Shown one piece after another: positions 49,117 through 58,496 of a stretch of DNA of 64,000 nucleotides. The position numbers and the translations under genes are program-made. The DNA is taken from contig DDST01000138.1 in NCBI GenBank assembly GCA_002343485.1, forward strand, positions 55,510 to 119,509, in the 5' to 3' direction. Position 1 is the stretch's first letter. Every line of letters begins with the position of its first letter. The notes under the pieces are model-generated. The model had not been told where the DNA came from. It searched no databases and saw only the letters and a list, made by a program, of their open reading frames with translations. Origin of the DNA: Proteobacteria bacterium UBA2383. GTDB lineage: Bacteria; Pseudomonadota; Gammaproteobacteria; Competibacterales; Competibacteraceae.

Positions 49117-49262
49117 GGATTGATAAGCAATGTGACGCGAATTCTAGTAGTCCTTCACAAGCGCCATCCATGCCGCCCTCCCTCTGCATTACGCAATATG
49201 AAGCAGGATAGGGGTTATCAACAGTTTGCCGATGAATTGCTCAAGCCCGGCAGAGTTGGGTC

Positions 49263-51059
49263 ATGAGCGCGCTTTCCTTGCTGCATCATCGGGTTGGCCA
49301 GACGCTGATCGCCGGCATCGCTTTATTAAGTCTGCTGGTGATAATCAGCACGACTGCCATTCAGTTTTATTTCGACTACCGGACTGCTCGCGCTGGACTT
49401 ATGGCTCCCTTTGACCCGGTTCGCCATCTTGCTGATACCCGCCTGAGTCAGGCTGTCTGGGCCGAAAACAACACTCAAATTCAGGCGTTTCTGGATGTCC
49501 TGGTCACGATGCCCGATCTCTACTATGCAGCGATTATAAAACAAGGCCAAGTTCAAGCGCAGGCCGGTCAGCCTTCAGTCACATATCCTGTTGAATGGGA
49601 AATTCCATTGCAATTTACTCTTGAAGGCCAGCCGCTTGAAATCGCGCGTCTGCGCCTGATAAGCGACGAAGATGCCATTTGCGCCCAACTGATCCGCCGA
49701 TCCCTGCAGCGGCTGGCCACCACCACTGTGGAAATACTGGCTCTGGCTCTGCTCATTGTGCTGTTCCTGTTCCACGGCCTGACCCGCCGCCTGCAGGCCG
49801 TTGCTCACTGTGCCGGCGCACTGGATTCTGCACACGGTCCAGGCAGCGTGTGCCTGAACCGCTTGACATCCGCATGTGGCGAGGACGAACTCGATATTGC
49901 GGTCACCAATGCTAGCCGGGTCCATTGTAAACTGGCGGGTCTTTATGCGGATGAACACGCTCGCTCCAAGACAGCGCTTCTGCATCTTGATTACGCGCTG
50001 GCTAACATGACGGAAGGACTGGCCCTAATGGATGCCGAGGGTTTGGTGCTACTGGCCAATCCCCGGCTGAATGAACTCTACGGCGCTGATCACACGCCGG
50101 TATGGGCCGAAGGACAGCCGCTGGCTGCGATCAATGCTGCTCTGACCGAGCAGGCCATGGTCACCGAGGAAATCGTGATTGAAGCAGTCGCGGACATGCG
50201 CTTGCTGGAACGCCGGTTGCGGGACGGACGATGGGTACTGGTCCGTGATCGCACCCTACCCGGCGGACGCCAGTTGCAGCTGCATACTGAGATCACCCAG
50301 CTTAAGCAGCGTGAATTGGATTTGCAGCACAGCAACGCAGATCTTGAGCAATTCGCCTATGTCGCCTCCCACGATCTGCAAGAACCTTTGCGCATGATTA
50401 CCGGGTATCTGCAATTATTGGAGCGCCGCTACCGGAACAAATTAGATGATTCGGCCCACGAGTTTATCGCCATCGCGGTGGACGGGGCCAAGCGCATGCA
50501 GCAACTGATTCTCGATTTGTTAGCGTTCTCGCGGATCAGTACGCGCAGCCAAACCTATGCGTCGACCGATATGGCACAGGTATTATCCAGCGTTCTTGCC
50601 AATCTTGAAGCCGCCATCCGCGATCATGCGGCCCTCATCCATCATGATCCACTGCCTACCATCGTCGCTGATTCAGGGCAAATGCACCTATTACTGCAAA
50701 ACCTGCTGGCCAATGCCCTCCGTTTCCACAAACCGGATGAGCCGCCACACATCACGATTAGCGCCCAGCATCTCAAAAAAACCTACCATGCTCCCTTGGA
50801 CGGACAGGTTTCCGGCTGGATCTTCGCGGTATGTGATAATGGCATTGGTATTGAGCCGTGTTTTTTTGAACGCATTTTCATTATCTTTCAGCGGCTGCAT
50901 ACTCGGGAGGAGTATCCGGGCACCGGAATTGGGCTGGCGGTTTGTAAAAAGATCGTTGAGCGTCATGGCGGGCGCATTTGGGTCGAATCTAAGCTGGATC
51001 AAGGAACATGCTTTCGCTTTTTCCTGCCCGATCATTCACTCACTATAGGTTCTGCTTGA
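49263..51059 (+). CDS. PAS-containing membrane histidine kinase of the kai cluster
   Basis: 598 residues. Two membrane helices (~15-38 and ~155-178) enclose a periplasmic sensor of ~115 residues. A HAMP-like linker, a PAS domain (~245-350), HisKA with H370 in VASHDLQEPLRMI, and HATPase_c with GTGIGLAVCKKIVERHGG follow. The H-box form (SHDLQEPL) is the phytochrome-kinase (Cph1-like) class that pairs with Rcp1-type receivers, and such a receiver is encoded 52 nt downstream. It is the first gene of the run ending in kaiC. No GAF or chromophore domain is present, so it is not itself a photoreceptor. Confidence 0.93.
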   Translation: MSALSLLHHRVGQTLIAGIALLSLLVIISTTAIQFYFDYRTARAGLMAPFDPVRHLADTRLSQAVWAENNTQIQAFLDVLVTMPDLYYAAIIKQGQVQAQAGQPSVTYPVEWEIPLQFTLEGQPLEIARLRLISDEDAICAQLIRRSLQRLATTTVEILALALLIVLFLFHGLTRRLQAVAHCAGALDSAHGPGSVCLNRLTSACGEDELDIAVTNASRVHCKLAGLYADEHARSKTALLHLDYALANMTEGLALMDAEGLVLLANPRLNELYGADHTPVWAEGQPLAAINAALTEQAMVTEEIVIEAVADMRLLERRLRDGRWVLVRDRTLPGGRQLQLHTEITQLKQRELDLQHSNADLEQFAYVASHDLQEPLRMITGYLQLLERRYRNKLDDSAHEFIAIAVDGAKRMQQLILDLLAFSRISTRSQTYASTDMAQVLSSVLANLEAAIRDHAALIHHDPLPTIVADSGQMHLLLQNLLANALRFHKPDEPPHITISAQHLKKTYHAPLDGQVSGWIFAVCDNGIGIEPCFFERIFIIFQRLHTREEYPGTGIGLAVCKKIVERHGGRIWVESKLDQGTCFRFFLPDHSLTIGSA

Positions 51060-51111
51060 TCCTGTATCCCTACGTTAATCTTTGAATAGCATACCGGAAT
51101 TGTGAACTGTC

Positions 51112-51567
51112 ATGGATAATACCCTTCATTCAACTCAGTTGATTAGCATTCTCCTGGTAGAGGACAGTCCGGCTGACGCGCGCTTGACCTGTGAAGCGCT
51201 GAAAGATGGCAAGGTTGCCAATCGTATTCATATTGTCGATGACGGGATAAAAGCCTTGGCGTTTCTACGCCGGCTGCCGCCTTATGAACATGCGCCCCCG
51301 GTTGACATCATCCTTCTTGATCTGAATATGCCACGCATGGACGGACGAACCGTGCTGGCTGAGATCAAAGCCGATCCAGTGCTAAAAGTGATACCTGTCG
51401 TGATTCTGACCACTTCTCAGGCGGATGAAGACGTCTTGCGCGCTTATGAATTACAAGCGAATTGCTACGTCACCAAACCCGTGGACCTGGATCAACTGAT
51501 CAAAGTGGTGACCAGTATTCAGGAATTCTGGTTTTCCATCGTGCGGCTTCCTGATCAGAGGAAATAG
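51112..51567 (+). CDS. Rcp1-like single-domain response regulator
   Basis: 151 residues. Acidic residues in [12 protein letters not shown], phospho-acceptor D70 in [13 protein letters not shown], Thr in [17 protein letters not shown], and Lys in [12 protein letters not shown]. The A-D-x-R-L start and [14 protein letters not shown] form are typical of Rcp1 partners of phytochrome-type kinases. No output domain. It lies between the kinase and the KaiA-like gene and stops 5 nt before the latter begins. Confidence 0.95.
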   Translation: MDNTLHSTQLISILLVEDSPADARLTCEALKDGKVANRIHIVDDGIKALAFLRRLPPYEHAPPVDIILLDLNMPRMDGRTVLAEIKADPVLKVIPVVILTTSQADEDVLRAYELQANCYVTKPVDLDQLIKVVTSIQEFWFSIVRLPDQRK

Positions 51568-51572
51568 ATGAC

Positions 51573-52448
51573 ATGGCTGATGTGCAAGCGCCTACTCGAC
51601 CGCTGCGCCTGCTCTTGGTTGAAGACGATGCGGGCCATGCCCGGTTGACCAGGGAATGGCTCCAGGAAGCGGATCCGTTTGGATTTGCTATCACGCACGT
51701 CGTCACTTTGACTGCCGCCCTAGCTGTGCTGAAAGAACAGGTTTTCGATTTGATGGCGCTGGATCTTGGGCTTCCGGATAGCCAGGGACTGGTTACCCTG
51801 CAAAAAATGCGCGCCATGATTTCCGATATCCCGATTGTGGTGTTGACCAACCAGTCAGATGAATCCATGGGCATCGCTGCGGTCGAAGCAGGCGCTCAGG
51901 ATTACCTGGTCAAAGGCCACTTTGAACCCGAATATCTGCTCTCGCGCACCTTTAAATACGCTGTCGAACGCCATCAACTCCAGCAACGGGTGAATGCCGC
52001 CCGCGAGGAGGCGGAACAACAACGGGAACTGCTGGAGCTGACCAAAAGAATCAACGGCCATACTCCCGTGACGTTGTCATTGTATAGCCAGAAAGCTTTG
52101 GCCGACTATAATGCGGTGCTGTTTCAGACGCTGGTCAACACGTATCGCGACTTGCTAGAGAAGGCGGTGGAGCAGCAGGCATTCAAAGTGGAGCATCCCG
52201 TCGATCGCGGGTTGACCGCACTGGCGCAACAACTGGGTTTTTTGAAAGCCGGACCGCGTGATGTCATTGACCTGCACTCCCGCGCGTTAGAAATCGCCTT
52301 GCAGAACCGGGGCAAATATGCCGCCAAATTCTATGCCGACGAAGGGCGGCTAATGGCGCTGGAATTGATGGGAGATCTGGTCAATTACTACCGGCATTTC
52401 TACCGGAATGCGCTGCATAGCACACAGACTGGAAAAGAACCCCTTTGA
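51573..52448 (+). CDS. Receiver fused to a KaiA/RsbU_N-like C-terminal domain (KaiA3-like)
   Basis: 291 residues. Receiver at 11-127 with D64 ([10 protein letters not shown]), T92 and K114 (DYLVKG), all functional. A coiled coil (~130-160) leads to a helical domain at ~180-285. That domain matches the KaiA C-terminal pattern: an N-terminal helix with YR ([11 protein letters not shown]), VIDLH (KaiA VLEIH) and the last helix [16 protein letters not shown] (KaiA RLTLIDVIAHLCEMYRR). The combination is the one described for KaiA3 of Synechocystis. It directly precedes kaiB and kaiC. AGAGGA lies 10 nt before the ATG. The KaiA relation is by my alignment by eye; RsbU_N is a structural relative and the alternative. 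Confidence 0.75.
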   Translation: MADVQAPTRPLRLLLVEDDAGHARLTREWLQEADPFGFAITHVVTLTAALAVLKEQVFDLMALDLGLPDSQGLVTLQKMRAMISDIPIVVLTNQSDESMGIAAVEAGAQDYLVKGHFEPEYLLSRTFKYAVERHQLQQRVNAAREEAEQQRELLELTKRINGHTPVTLSLYSQKALADYNAVLFQTLVNTYRDLLEKAVEQQAFKVEHPVDRGLTALAQQLGFLKAGPRDVIDLHSRALEIALQNRGKYAAKFYADEGRLMALELMGDLVNYYRHFYRNALHSTQTGKEPL

Positions 52449-52461
52449 TGGACTTCGCACC

Positions 52462-52749
52462 ATGAATAAATACCTGCTCAAGCTCTACATTACCGGATGT
52501 ACTCCGCAAAGCGAGCGCGCGATTAGTAACCTGTACCGGATTTGCGAGGCGGAAATGCAAGGTCAGTTCGAGGTGCAAATCATCGATGTCTTGCAATCAC
52601 CTGAGCTTGCTGAGAAAGATCGCATTATTGCTACGCCGACTCTAATTAAGGATTTGCCGCAACCCTTGCGGCGTATCATTGGCGACCTGTCCGATGTCGA
52701 GCGTGTCCTGCGAGGACTGGATATTGAGCAAATCCACGGACAACCATAA
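52462..52749 (+). CDS. kaiB: Circadian clock protein KaiB
   Basis: 95 residues from the ATG at 52462; a longer upstream frame overlaps the previous gene and is not needed. The whole length matches Kai[55 protein letters not shown] and [13 protein letters not shown]. KaiB switches between two folds and binds the CI ring of phosphorylated KaiC, displacing KaiA action. It lies 13 nt after the KaiA3-like gene and 13 nt before kaiC. Confidence 0.97.
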   Translation: MNKYLLKLYITGCTPQSERAISNLYRICEAEMQGQFEVQIIDVLQSPELAEKDRIIATPTLIKDLPQPLRRIIGDLSDVERVLRGLDIEQIHGQP

Positions 52750-52762
52750 GGAGCTACCCGCG

Positions 52763-54289
52763 ATGTCCTCTTATCACTCTAATCGGATTAGCAAGCTGGC
52801 GACGGGGATTGCCGGTTTCGATGCGATCGCTAAAGGCGGACTACCCGAGGGGCGTACCACTCTGATTGCCGGTTCGGCCGGCAGCGCCAAGACCGTGTTC
52901 GCTGTCCAGTTTCTTGCTGAAGGCATCCGTCAGTTTGACCAGCACGGCGTATTTGTCACTTTCGAGGAAGCGCCCGCCGATATCCGCCGCAATATGGCGT
53001 CCCTGGGCTGGGATATCGCTGCTTGGGAAGCTGCAGGATGTTGGGCCTTTGTCGATGCTTCGCCGCTACCTGGTGAGGCCGAGGTCATCGCCGGTGCCTA
53101 CGATCTTGGTGCGCTGCTGGCCCGTATCGAGGTTGCGGTTAACCGGGTCGGCGCGCGGCGATTGGCCATGGATTCACTGGGGTCCTTGTTCAGTCATTTT
53201 GAGAATCATGCACTAATCCGCAACGAGCTGTTCCGCATCTCAGCCGCGCTGAAACTGATGAACATCACCGCGATCATGACCGCCGAGCGTACCCAGGAGT
53301 ACGGTGACATCAGCCGCTACGGTGTGGAAGAGTTTGTGGTCGATAATGTCATGATCCTGCGCAATGTGCTGGATGGGGAGAAGCGGCGGCGGACCGTGGA
53401 GCTGCTCAAATTCCGCGGCACCGAACACCAGAAGGGTGAATATCCGCTGACGGTACTCCCCGGTCAGGGTATCGTGGTCATCCCGCTGTCAGCCATCGAA
53501 CTCAAGCAACGCTCGTCGAACACCCGCCTCACGTCCGGCAGCCGCGAATTAGACGCCATGTGTGGCGGCGGATTCTTCCGTGATTCGATTATTCTGGTGT
53601 CCGGGGCCACCGGTTGCGGCAAAACACTCATCACCACCGAGTTTGCCGCCAGCGGTGCGTCCGGAGACGAGCGATGCCTATTTTTGGCTTTCGAGGAGAG
53701 CCGGGATCAGTTGACGCGGAATGCGACTGGCTGGGGCAAAAACTTTGAAGATTTGGAATCCCGGGGCTTGCTCAGGGTCATCGCAACTTATCCGGAAACA
53801 ATGGGACTGGAAGACCATCTGATCGCCATCAAGATGGCCATTGACGAATTCCAGCCTAATCGCGTGGCGGTGGACAGCCTGTCCGCCCTAGAACGGGTCT
53901 CCACCGTCAAGGGTTACCGCGAATTCGTCATCGGCTTGACGTCGTTCATCAAGCACCGTGAAATCGCTGGCTTGTTCACCTCCACGACGCCACGGCTGAT
54001 CGGCGGCGAATCGATCACTGAAGCGCATATTTCCACTATCACGGATTCCATTATTCTGCTGCGCTACGTGGAGATGTTTGGGGAGATCACTCGCGGCATC
54101 ACGGTGCTGAAGATGCGCGGCTCAGCCCACGATAAGGAGATCCGCGAGTTTTCCATCGACGCCAACGGCATGCACATTGGTAAGGCCTTCCGCAACGTTA
54201 CCGGTATCCTGTCGGGTCATCCGCGCCATGTGGAACCTCAGGAAATCGGGCGGTTGAACGCCTTGTTTGTTAATCATAACGAGGCGTGA
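52763..54289 (+). CDS. kaiC: Circadian clock ATPase/autokinase KaiC
   Basis: 508 residues from the ATG at 52763 (AAGGAG 9 nt upstream). Two RecA-like domains. CI: Walker A GSAGSAKT at 37-44 and catalytic E68-E69. CII: Walker A GATGCGKT at 281-288 and E311-E312. The phosphorylation sites of Synechococcus KaiC (T426, S431, T432) correspond to T419, S424 and T425 in SITEAHISTITD, so all are kept. The CII kinase region (LKMRGSAHDKEIREF) and the A-loop-like HIGKAFRNVTGILSG are present; the final tail differs from cyanobacteria. It should be an active hexameric ATPase and autokinase. It is followed by a short hairpin and the convergent ehr operon. Confidence 0.97.
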   Translation: MSSYHSNRISKLATGIAGFDAIAKGGLPEGRTTLIAGSAGSAKTVFAVQFLAEGIRQFDQHGVFVTFEEAPADIRRNMASLGWDIAAWEAAGCWAFVDASPLPGEAEVIAGAYDLGALLARIEVAVNRVGARRLAMDSLGSLFSHFENHALIRNELFRISAALKLMNITAIMTAERTQEYGDISRYGVEEFVVDNVMILRNVLDGEKRRRTVELLKFRGTEHQKGEYPLTVLPGQGIVVIPLSAIELKQRSSNTRLTSGSRELDAMCGGGFFRDSIILVSGATGCGKTLITTEFAASGASGDERCLFLAFEESRDQLTRNATGWGKNFEDLESRGLLRVIATYPETMGLEDHLIAIKMAIDEFQPNRVAVDSLSALERVSTVKGYREFVIGLTSFIKHREIAGLFTSTTPRLIGGESITEAHISTITDSIILLRYVEMFGEITRGITVLKMRGSAHDKEIREFSIDANGMHIGKAFRNVTGILSGHPRHVEPQEIGRLNALFVNHNEA

Positions 54290-54298
54290 AAGTTCGCT

Positions 54299-54320
54299 AT
54301 CCTGCTCCAGGATTCCCCTT
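54299..54320. terminator. Short hairpin between convergent kaiC and ehrS
   Basis: ATCCTG and CAGGAT around CTC, followed by TCCCCTTTC on the plus strand. It lies in the 31-bp gap between stop codons; a weak terminator for kaiC. Confidence 0.4.
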
Positions 54321-54833
54321 TCAATTCACTTGTAGCAAGGCTAGCAACCCCTCCAGCAATTGCATCGGAGCCGGCGGGCAACCAGGAATATGCAAATCAA
54401 CTGGAATTACCTCGGCCACTCCACCCGCACAAGCATAGCTCTTGGCGAACACGCCGCCATCTCGCCCGCAATCGCCGATTGCCACCACCCATTTAGGATC
54501 GGGTGCCGCCGCGTAGGTGCGCTCCAGCGCCTCGCGCATATTCGTGGTCACCGGGCCGGTGACCAGCAATACATCCGCATGGCGCGGCGAAGCGACGAAA
54601 TGAAAACCGAAGCGTTCCAGATCATAAAAGGCGTTATTCAGCGCATGAATTTCCAGTTCGCAACCGTTGCAGGAACCTGCATCCACCTCACGGATCGCTA
54701 GACTGCGCCCTAGCCGCTGCCGGGCTGCCTGATCGACCTTCGCGCCTAATTCAGCCAGCGCTTGTCCGGATGGGGCCGGGGCCGGGATGGTGAGTGGCAG
54801 CCGCCAGAGATTTTGCAACAATAATTTGCGCAT
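54321..54833 (-). CDS. Ehr complex small subunit (NuoB/HyfI-like)
   Basis: 170 residues. The four cysteines for the N2-type 4Fe-4S cluster are C55 and C58 (GSCNGCE), C122 (GDCGRDGG) and C152 (PGCPP). C135 is extra. This is the electron-carrying subunit shared by complex I and group 4 hydrogenases. Last gene of the six-gene operon, 11 nt after the large subunit gene. Because the large subunit lacks nickel ligands, the cluster must serve another electron route. Confidence 0.92.
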   Translation of the reverse strand: MRKLLLQNLWRLPLTIPAPAPSGQALAELGAKVDQAARQRLGRSLAIREVDAGSCNGCELEIHALNNAFYDLERFGFHFVASPRHADVLLVTGPVTTNMREALERTYAAAPDPKWVVAIGDCGRDGGVFAKSYACAGGVAEVIPVDLHIPGCPPAPMQLLEGLLALLQVN

Positions 54834-54844
54834 GGCGGGACCGC

Positions 54845-56365
54845 CTACAAGTCGTGGCCCGAATACGAGCCGTTAAACGATTTATTGCACAGCGGGAAAT
54901 CCGCTACGATGTTGCCCTCGATGGCTGCTTCCAGCAGGGGCCACTGAAACCAGGACGGATCGCGGGGATGGCAGCGTGCTACCGTCCCGTCGCTGTTCAA
55001 TCGCAGCCAGACTAGAATATCGCCGCGAAAGCCCTCGATCAGCGCCATACCTTCACACGGCCGGCCAAGCGCGTTCAGCGCCACGCCCACCGGCCCGGAT
55101 GGCAGCTTCTGCAAAATCTGTTCGATCAACGCCAGGCTTTGCTCCACCTCGCAGATGCGCAGCCACACGCGACCGTTGACGTCACTATCAGTCCGCAGGG
55201 GCACCTCGAATTTCAATTCATCGTAAGGCGGATAACCCAGTGCACGGCGTGCGTCAAAAGCGCGGCCTCCGGCCCGGCCGACATAGCCGCCACAGCCAAA
55301 TTGGCGGATCAGCGCCGGTTTGACAAAGCCGGTTTTAACTGTGCGGTCTTGCAGCGAAGCGGTGTTGTCGTACAACGTGACCAGCGGTGGAAATTGGCGG
55401 CGGATACCGGTTACCAAGGATTGCAAAATATCCGGCCCATCTGCGGGCAGATCAGTGGCCACCCCGCCTGGAATGACACTATCCATTAGCAGACGATGGC
55501 CGAAACAGGCCGCACTGGCCCGCAGAATCTGCTCGCGCAGCACGGCGCAATGGGCCAGCATCAAGGCAAAAGCGGCATCGTTGCAAATCGCGCCGATGTC
55601 ACCGCAATGATGGGCCAGCCGCTCCAATTCTGCCATCAGCGCCCGTAGCCAATGGGCACGGGCAGGAATTTCAGTTTCCGTGGCGGCTTCTACCGCACGA
55701 GCGAAAGCCAGCGCGTAAGCAACGGTGCTATCCCCAGATATCCGTCCGGCTAGCTGCGCTGCTTGCTCCAGCGATGCGCCTTTCAGCAGGCCCTCGATGC
55801 CTTTATGGACATAGCCCAACCGTTGCTCCAGCCGTGCTACGGCTTCGCCGTTGGCGGTAAAGCGGAAATGGCCAGGTTCAATGATCCCGGCGTGAACCGG
55901 TCCCACTGGAATCTGGTGCAGGCTTTCGCCTTCTACCGGCAAAAATGGGTATGGCGGCACCGGTGAGGCCGGCGCAGTGGCAGCACCCAGCGGATGGCGC
56001 ACTGGCCAGCGGCCATGATCCAGCCACGGACGAACATCGGGCGCGCCGACCGGGTGTAAACCCATCAAATCGGCGATCGTGCGTTCCAGACGTTGCGCCG
56101 GTGGATGCCGGCGGCCCACTGAGGGAAAGCATCCATCCGGGCAGGGCAGGCTGGCGACGCTCAGCATCCCGCTTGCCTCCTCACGCACGGCCAAATGCAC
56201 AACTCCCGTCTCACCCCATAATCCCAGCAGCGTCCAAACATTACCCGCCAAGCCTTCAATCAGGGTATTCCAGATTTCGGGCGTCACGACGACCCGGGGC
56301 CAGGGGCGATGGTCCGCCACCGGGTGGCCGGCATCGAGAACTGCTTGCAAGGATTGTGTATTCAT
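54845..56365 (-). CDS. Ehr complex large subunit (NuoCD/HyfG-like, without nickel ligands)
   Basis: 506 residues from the ATG at 56365; the longer open frame upstream overlaps the preceding gene. Residues 1-130 are NuoC-like and the rest NuoD/HyfG-like (LGYVHKGIEGLLKGAS, AELERLAHHCGDIGAICND). Where hydrogenases have RxCGxC there is GRISGD at 207-212. At the C-terminus, where DPCxxC is expected, only one Cys is present in PLCNKSFNGSYSGHDL. The NiFe site cannot form, so this is an Ehr (energy-converting hydrogenase related) subunit. A fragment similar to residues 214-246 lies at 46735-46860. Confidence 0.9.
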   Translation of the reverse strand: MNTQSLQAVLDAGHPVADHRPWPRVVVTPEIWNTLIEGLAGNVWTLLGLWGETGVVHLAVREEASGMLSVASLPCPDGCFPSVGRRHPPAQRLERTIADLMGLHPVGAPDVRPWLDHGRWPVRHPLGAATAPASPVPPYPFLPVEGESLHQIPVGPVHAGIIEPGHFRFTANGEAVARLEQRLGYVHKGIEGLLKGASLEQAAQLAGRISGDSTVAYALAFARAVEAATETEIPARAHWLRALMAELERLAHHCGDIGAICNDAAFALMLAHCAVLREQILRASAACFGHRLLMDSVIPGGVATDLPADGPDILQSLVTGIRRQFPPLVTLYDNTASLQDRTVKTGFVKPALIRQFGCGGYVGRAGGRAFDARRALGYPPYDELKFEVPLRTDSDVNGRVWLRICEVEQSLALIEQILQKLPSGPVGVALNALGRPCEGMALIEGFRGDILVWLRLNSDGTVARCHPRDPSWFQWPLLEAAIEGNIVADFPLCNKSFNGSYSGHDL

Positions 56366-56376
56366 TGCTCTGTCTC

Positions 56377-57834
56377 TTAGCCTAACAATGCCGCGACACT
56401 TTGAAACCAGGCCACCAGTGGCCCCGGTAACCAGAATCCGGCGGCCAGCACCAATATGAGATGCGTCATCATAGGCAGTGCGGTGACGGGCGCAGGTCCC
56501 GGCATATTCGCGCCCTGCGATTCGCCAAATGCTATGCCATGTAATCGCCATAACAAGGTGCCGAACCCTAGCAGCAACCCGATGACCAGCGGCAGTGCCA
56601 GCCACGGTTCGCGAGCAAACGTAGAACTGACCACCAGAAACTCACTCATGAACACGCCGAATGGCGGCATGCCGGCAATGGCCATCACCCCGGCCACGAA
56701 TCCCCAGCCCAGCAGCGGATGGGTCGCGGTCAGTCCGTGAATCGTGGAAATCCGCTGCGTACCCTTGACCTGCGAGATATAACCGACAGCAAAGAAAATC
56801 GCTGACTTGGTGAGACTGTGCATCGTCATATGCAGCAGACCGGCAAAATTGGCCAAGGGCCCGCCCATGCCGAAGGCAAAGGTCATGATGCCCATGTGTT
56901 CAATCGACGAGTAGGCGAACAGCCGTTTGATGTCGCCGCGCCGGTAGAACATGAACCCAGCGAACAGCAATGATAACAGCCCTAATCCGGCCATCAACGG
57001 CCCTGGTGCCAAAGCGGATGGGTTCGCGTTCATCAGTATCTTGAAGCGCAGCACCGCATACAGCGCCACATTCAGCAGCAGGCCCGACAGCACCGCCGAG
57101 ATCGGCGTCGGGCCTTCGGCATGGGCATCCGGCAGCCAGGCATGCAACGGAACCAGACCGGCCTTGGTGCCGTAACCGAGCAGCAGGAAGATGAACGCCA
57201 GATTCAGCAACGCTGGATCAAAGGCGTGCGCGTGCGTCAATAACTGATCCCAGGCCATCGCGGGCAAGCCTTGGCCCATGACCGGTTGCGCCGCTAGATA
57301 CACCAGGATGGTGCCAAACAATGCTAAAGCAATGCCGAGACTGCCGAGGATGAAATACTTCCAGGCGGCTTCCAGCGCTTCACGGGTCCGGTAAATACCA
57401 ACCATCAGCACCGTCACCAGCGTCGCCAGTTCGATCGCTACCCACAGCAGGCCAATGTTGTTGGCCAGCAGTGCCAAGTTCATGGCAAACACCAGCGCCT
57501 GATACATCGCGTGATAAAAGCGCAAATGCTTCGGTGTAAGCCGCCCGGTCTCCAGTTCATGGGTAATGTAGCTGGCGCTGAATGCACTGGTGGTGAAACT
57601 GACCAGATTGTTGAGTATGATCAGATAGGTGTTGAAATCATCCACCCGCAGGTAGACATTAGCGCCGGGCCGCACCCCAAACAGGATCATTGACGCCAAC
57701 AGGCTGATCAGCGCCGCACCGGCATTCAGCCCGGCACCCAGCCGGTAACTAGGCAATCCCGCCAGCAGCAGTGCAGCGCCGGCGGGAATCGCCAGCAGCG
57801 CGGTCATCGCCATCCAGCCTAAATCGCCATTCAT
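56377..57834 (-). CDS. Ehr complex antiporter-like membrane subunit (HyfF/NuoN-like)
   Basis: 485 residues, about 14 membrane helices. The proton-channel motifs of Mrp/NuoLMN subunits are visible: a Glu in WVAIELATLV, KAGLVPLHAWLPDAHAEGPTPISA with the key Lys, and KRLFAYSSIEHMGIM. It would translocate protons or sodium. Its start overlaps the HyfE-like gene by 4 nt (ATGA). Confidence 0.94.
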   Translation of the reverse strand: MNGDLGWMAMTALLAIPAGAALLLAGLPSYRLGAGLNAGAALISLLASMILFGVRPGANVYLRVDDFNTYLIILNNLVSFTTSAFSASYITHELETGRLTPKHLRFYHAMYQALVFAMNLALLANNIGLLWVAIELATLVTVLMVGIYRTREALEAAWKYFILGSLGIALALFGTILVYLAAQPVMGQGLPAMAWDQLLTHAHAFDPALLNLAFIFLLLGYGTKAGLVPLHAWLPDAHAEGPTPISAVLSGLLLNVALYAVLRFKILMNANPSALAPGPLMAGLGLLSLLFAGFMFYRRGDIKRLFAYSSIEHMGIMTFAFGMGGPLANFAGLLHMTMHSLTKSAIFFAVGYISQVKGTQRISTIHGLTATHPLLGWGFVAGVMAIAGMPPFGVFMSEFLVVSSTFAREPWLALPLVIGLLLGFGTLLWRLHGIAFGESQGANMPGPAPVTALPMMTHLILVLAAGFWLPGPLVAWFQSVAALLG

Positions 57835-58496
57835 CGCCGCCGCTCTCCACGAAATGCATCCATTGCCTGCATATCGACGCTATCGAAGCGCTCACGAATG
57901 CGAAACAGGAAAATACCGATCACGATCAAAGCGATCAGTACCGAGAATGCGACGCTGATCTCCACGGCCAGCGGCATTCCCCGCGCCCCGGCGGCGGCCA
58001 GCACCAGCCCGTTTTCCAATGACATAAAACCGATGACCAGGCTGACCGCATTGTGGCGGTTGACCATCAACAACAGCCCCAGCAGCACCACTGCCAGGGC
58101 GAACGCCAAGTCCTCCCGCGCCACCGCATCGGTTCCTGCCGTTACCGGCAGCATCACCAGGATCGCAAGAGCCACCAGGGCTGCACCGGCTAGCATATCG
58201 CGGCCCACGCCTCCTACCACATCCAAAGTGCGATGGATGCCCAATCGCCGGACAATCCGATACAGTGCGGCCGGAATGACGATCGCTTTGAATATCAATG
58301 CGATCCCGGCAGTGACATATAAATGATGGGCTTCCTGGATGTATGCTTGCCAGCCGACCGCCAGCGCCAGGGTCAGCGAGTGCAAAGCGAAGACCTTGAG
58401 CAGCGCATATAGGCGATGCTGATACAGCAACAGCAGGCTGATGACCACCATGCCGCCTGCTAGAAAATGGGCGATATCGAACTCAAGACTGTGCAT
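57831..58496 (-). CDS. Ehr complex membrane subunit (HyfE/NuoK-like)
   Basis: 221 residues from the ATG at 58496, which overlaps the stop of the preceding gene (TGATG). Seven or so membrane helices. The second half resembles NuoK (RHNAVSLVIGFMSLENGLVL) with the conserved Glu of the helix, as in HyfE. The length is normal for HyfE. Confidence 0.92.
   Translation of the reverse strand: MHSLEFDIAHFLAGGMVVISLLLLYQHRLYALLKVFALHSLTLALAVGWQAYIQEAHHLYVTAGIALIFKAIVIPAALYRIVRRLGIHRTLDVVGGVGRDMLAGAALVALAILVMLPVTAGTDAVAREDLAFALAVVLLGLLLMVNRHNAVSLVIGFMSLENGLVLAAAGARGMPLAVEISVAFSVLIALIVIGIFLFRIRERFDSVDMQAMDAFRGERRR

Noticed and set aside
56366..56605. N-terminal extension of the Ehr large subunit
   Set aside because: It overlaps the HyfF-like gene and has no NuoC similarity; the ATG at 56365 fits the family.
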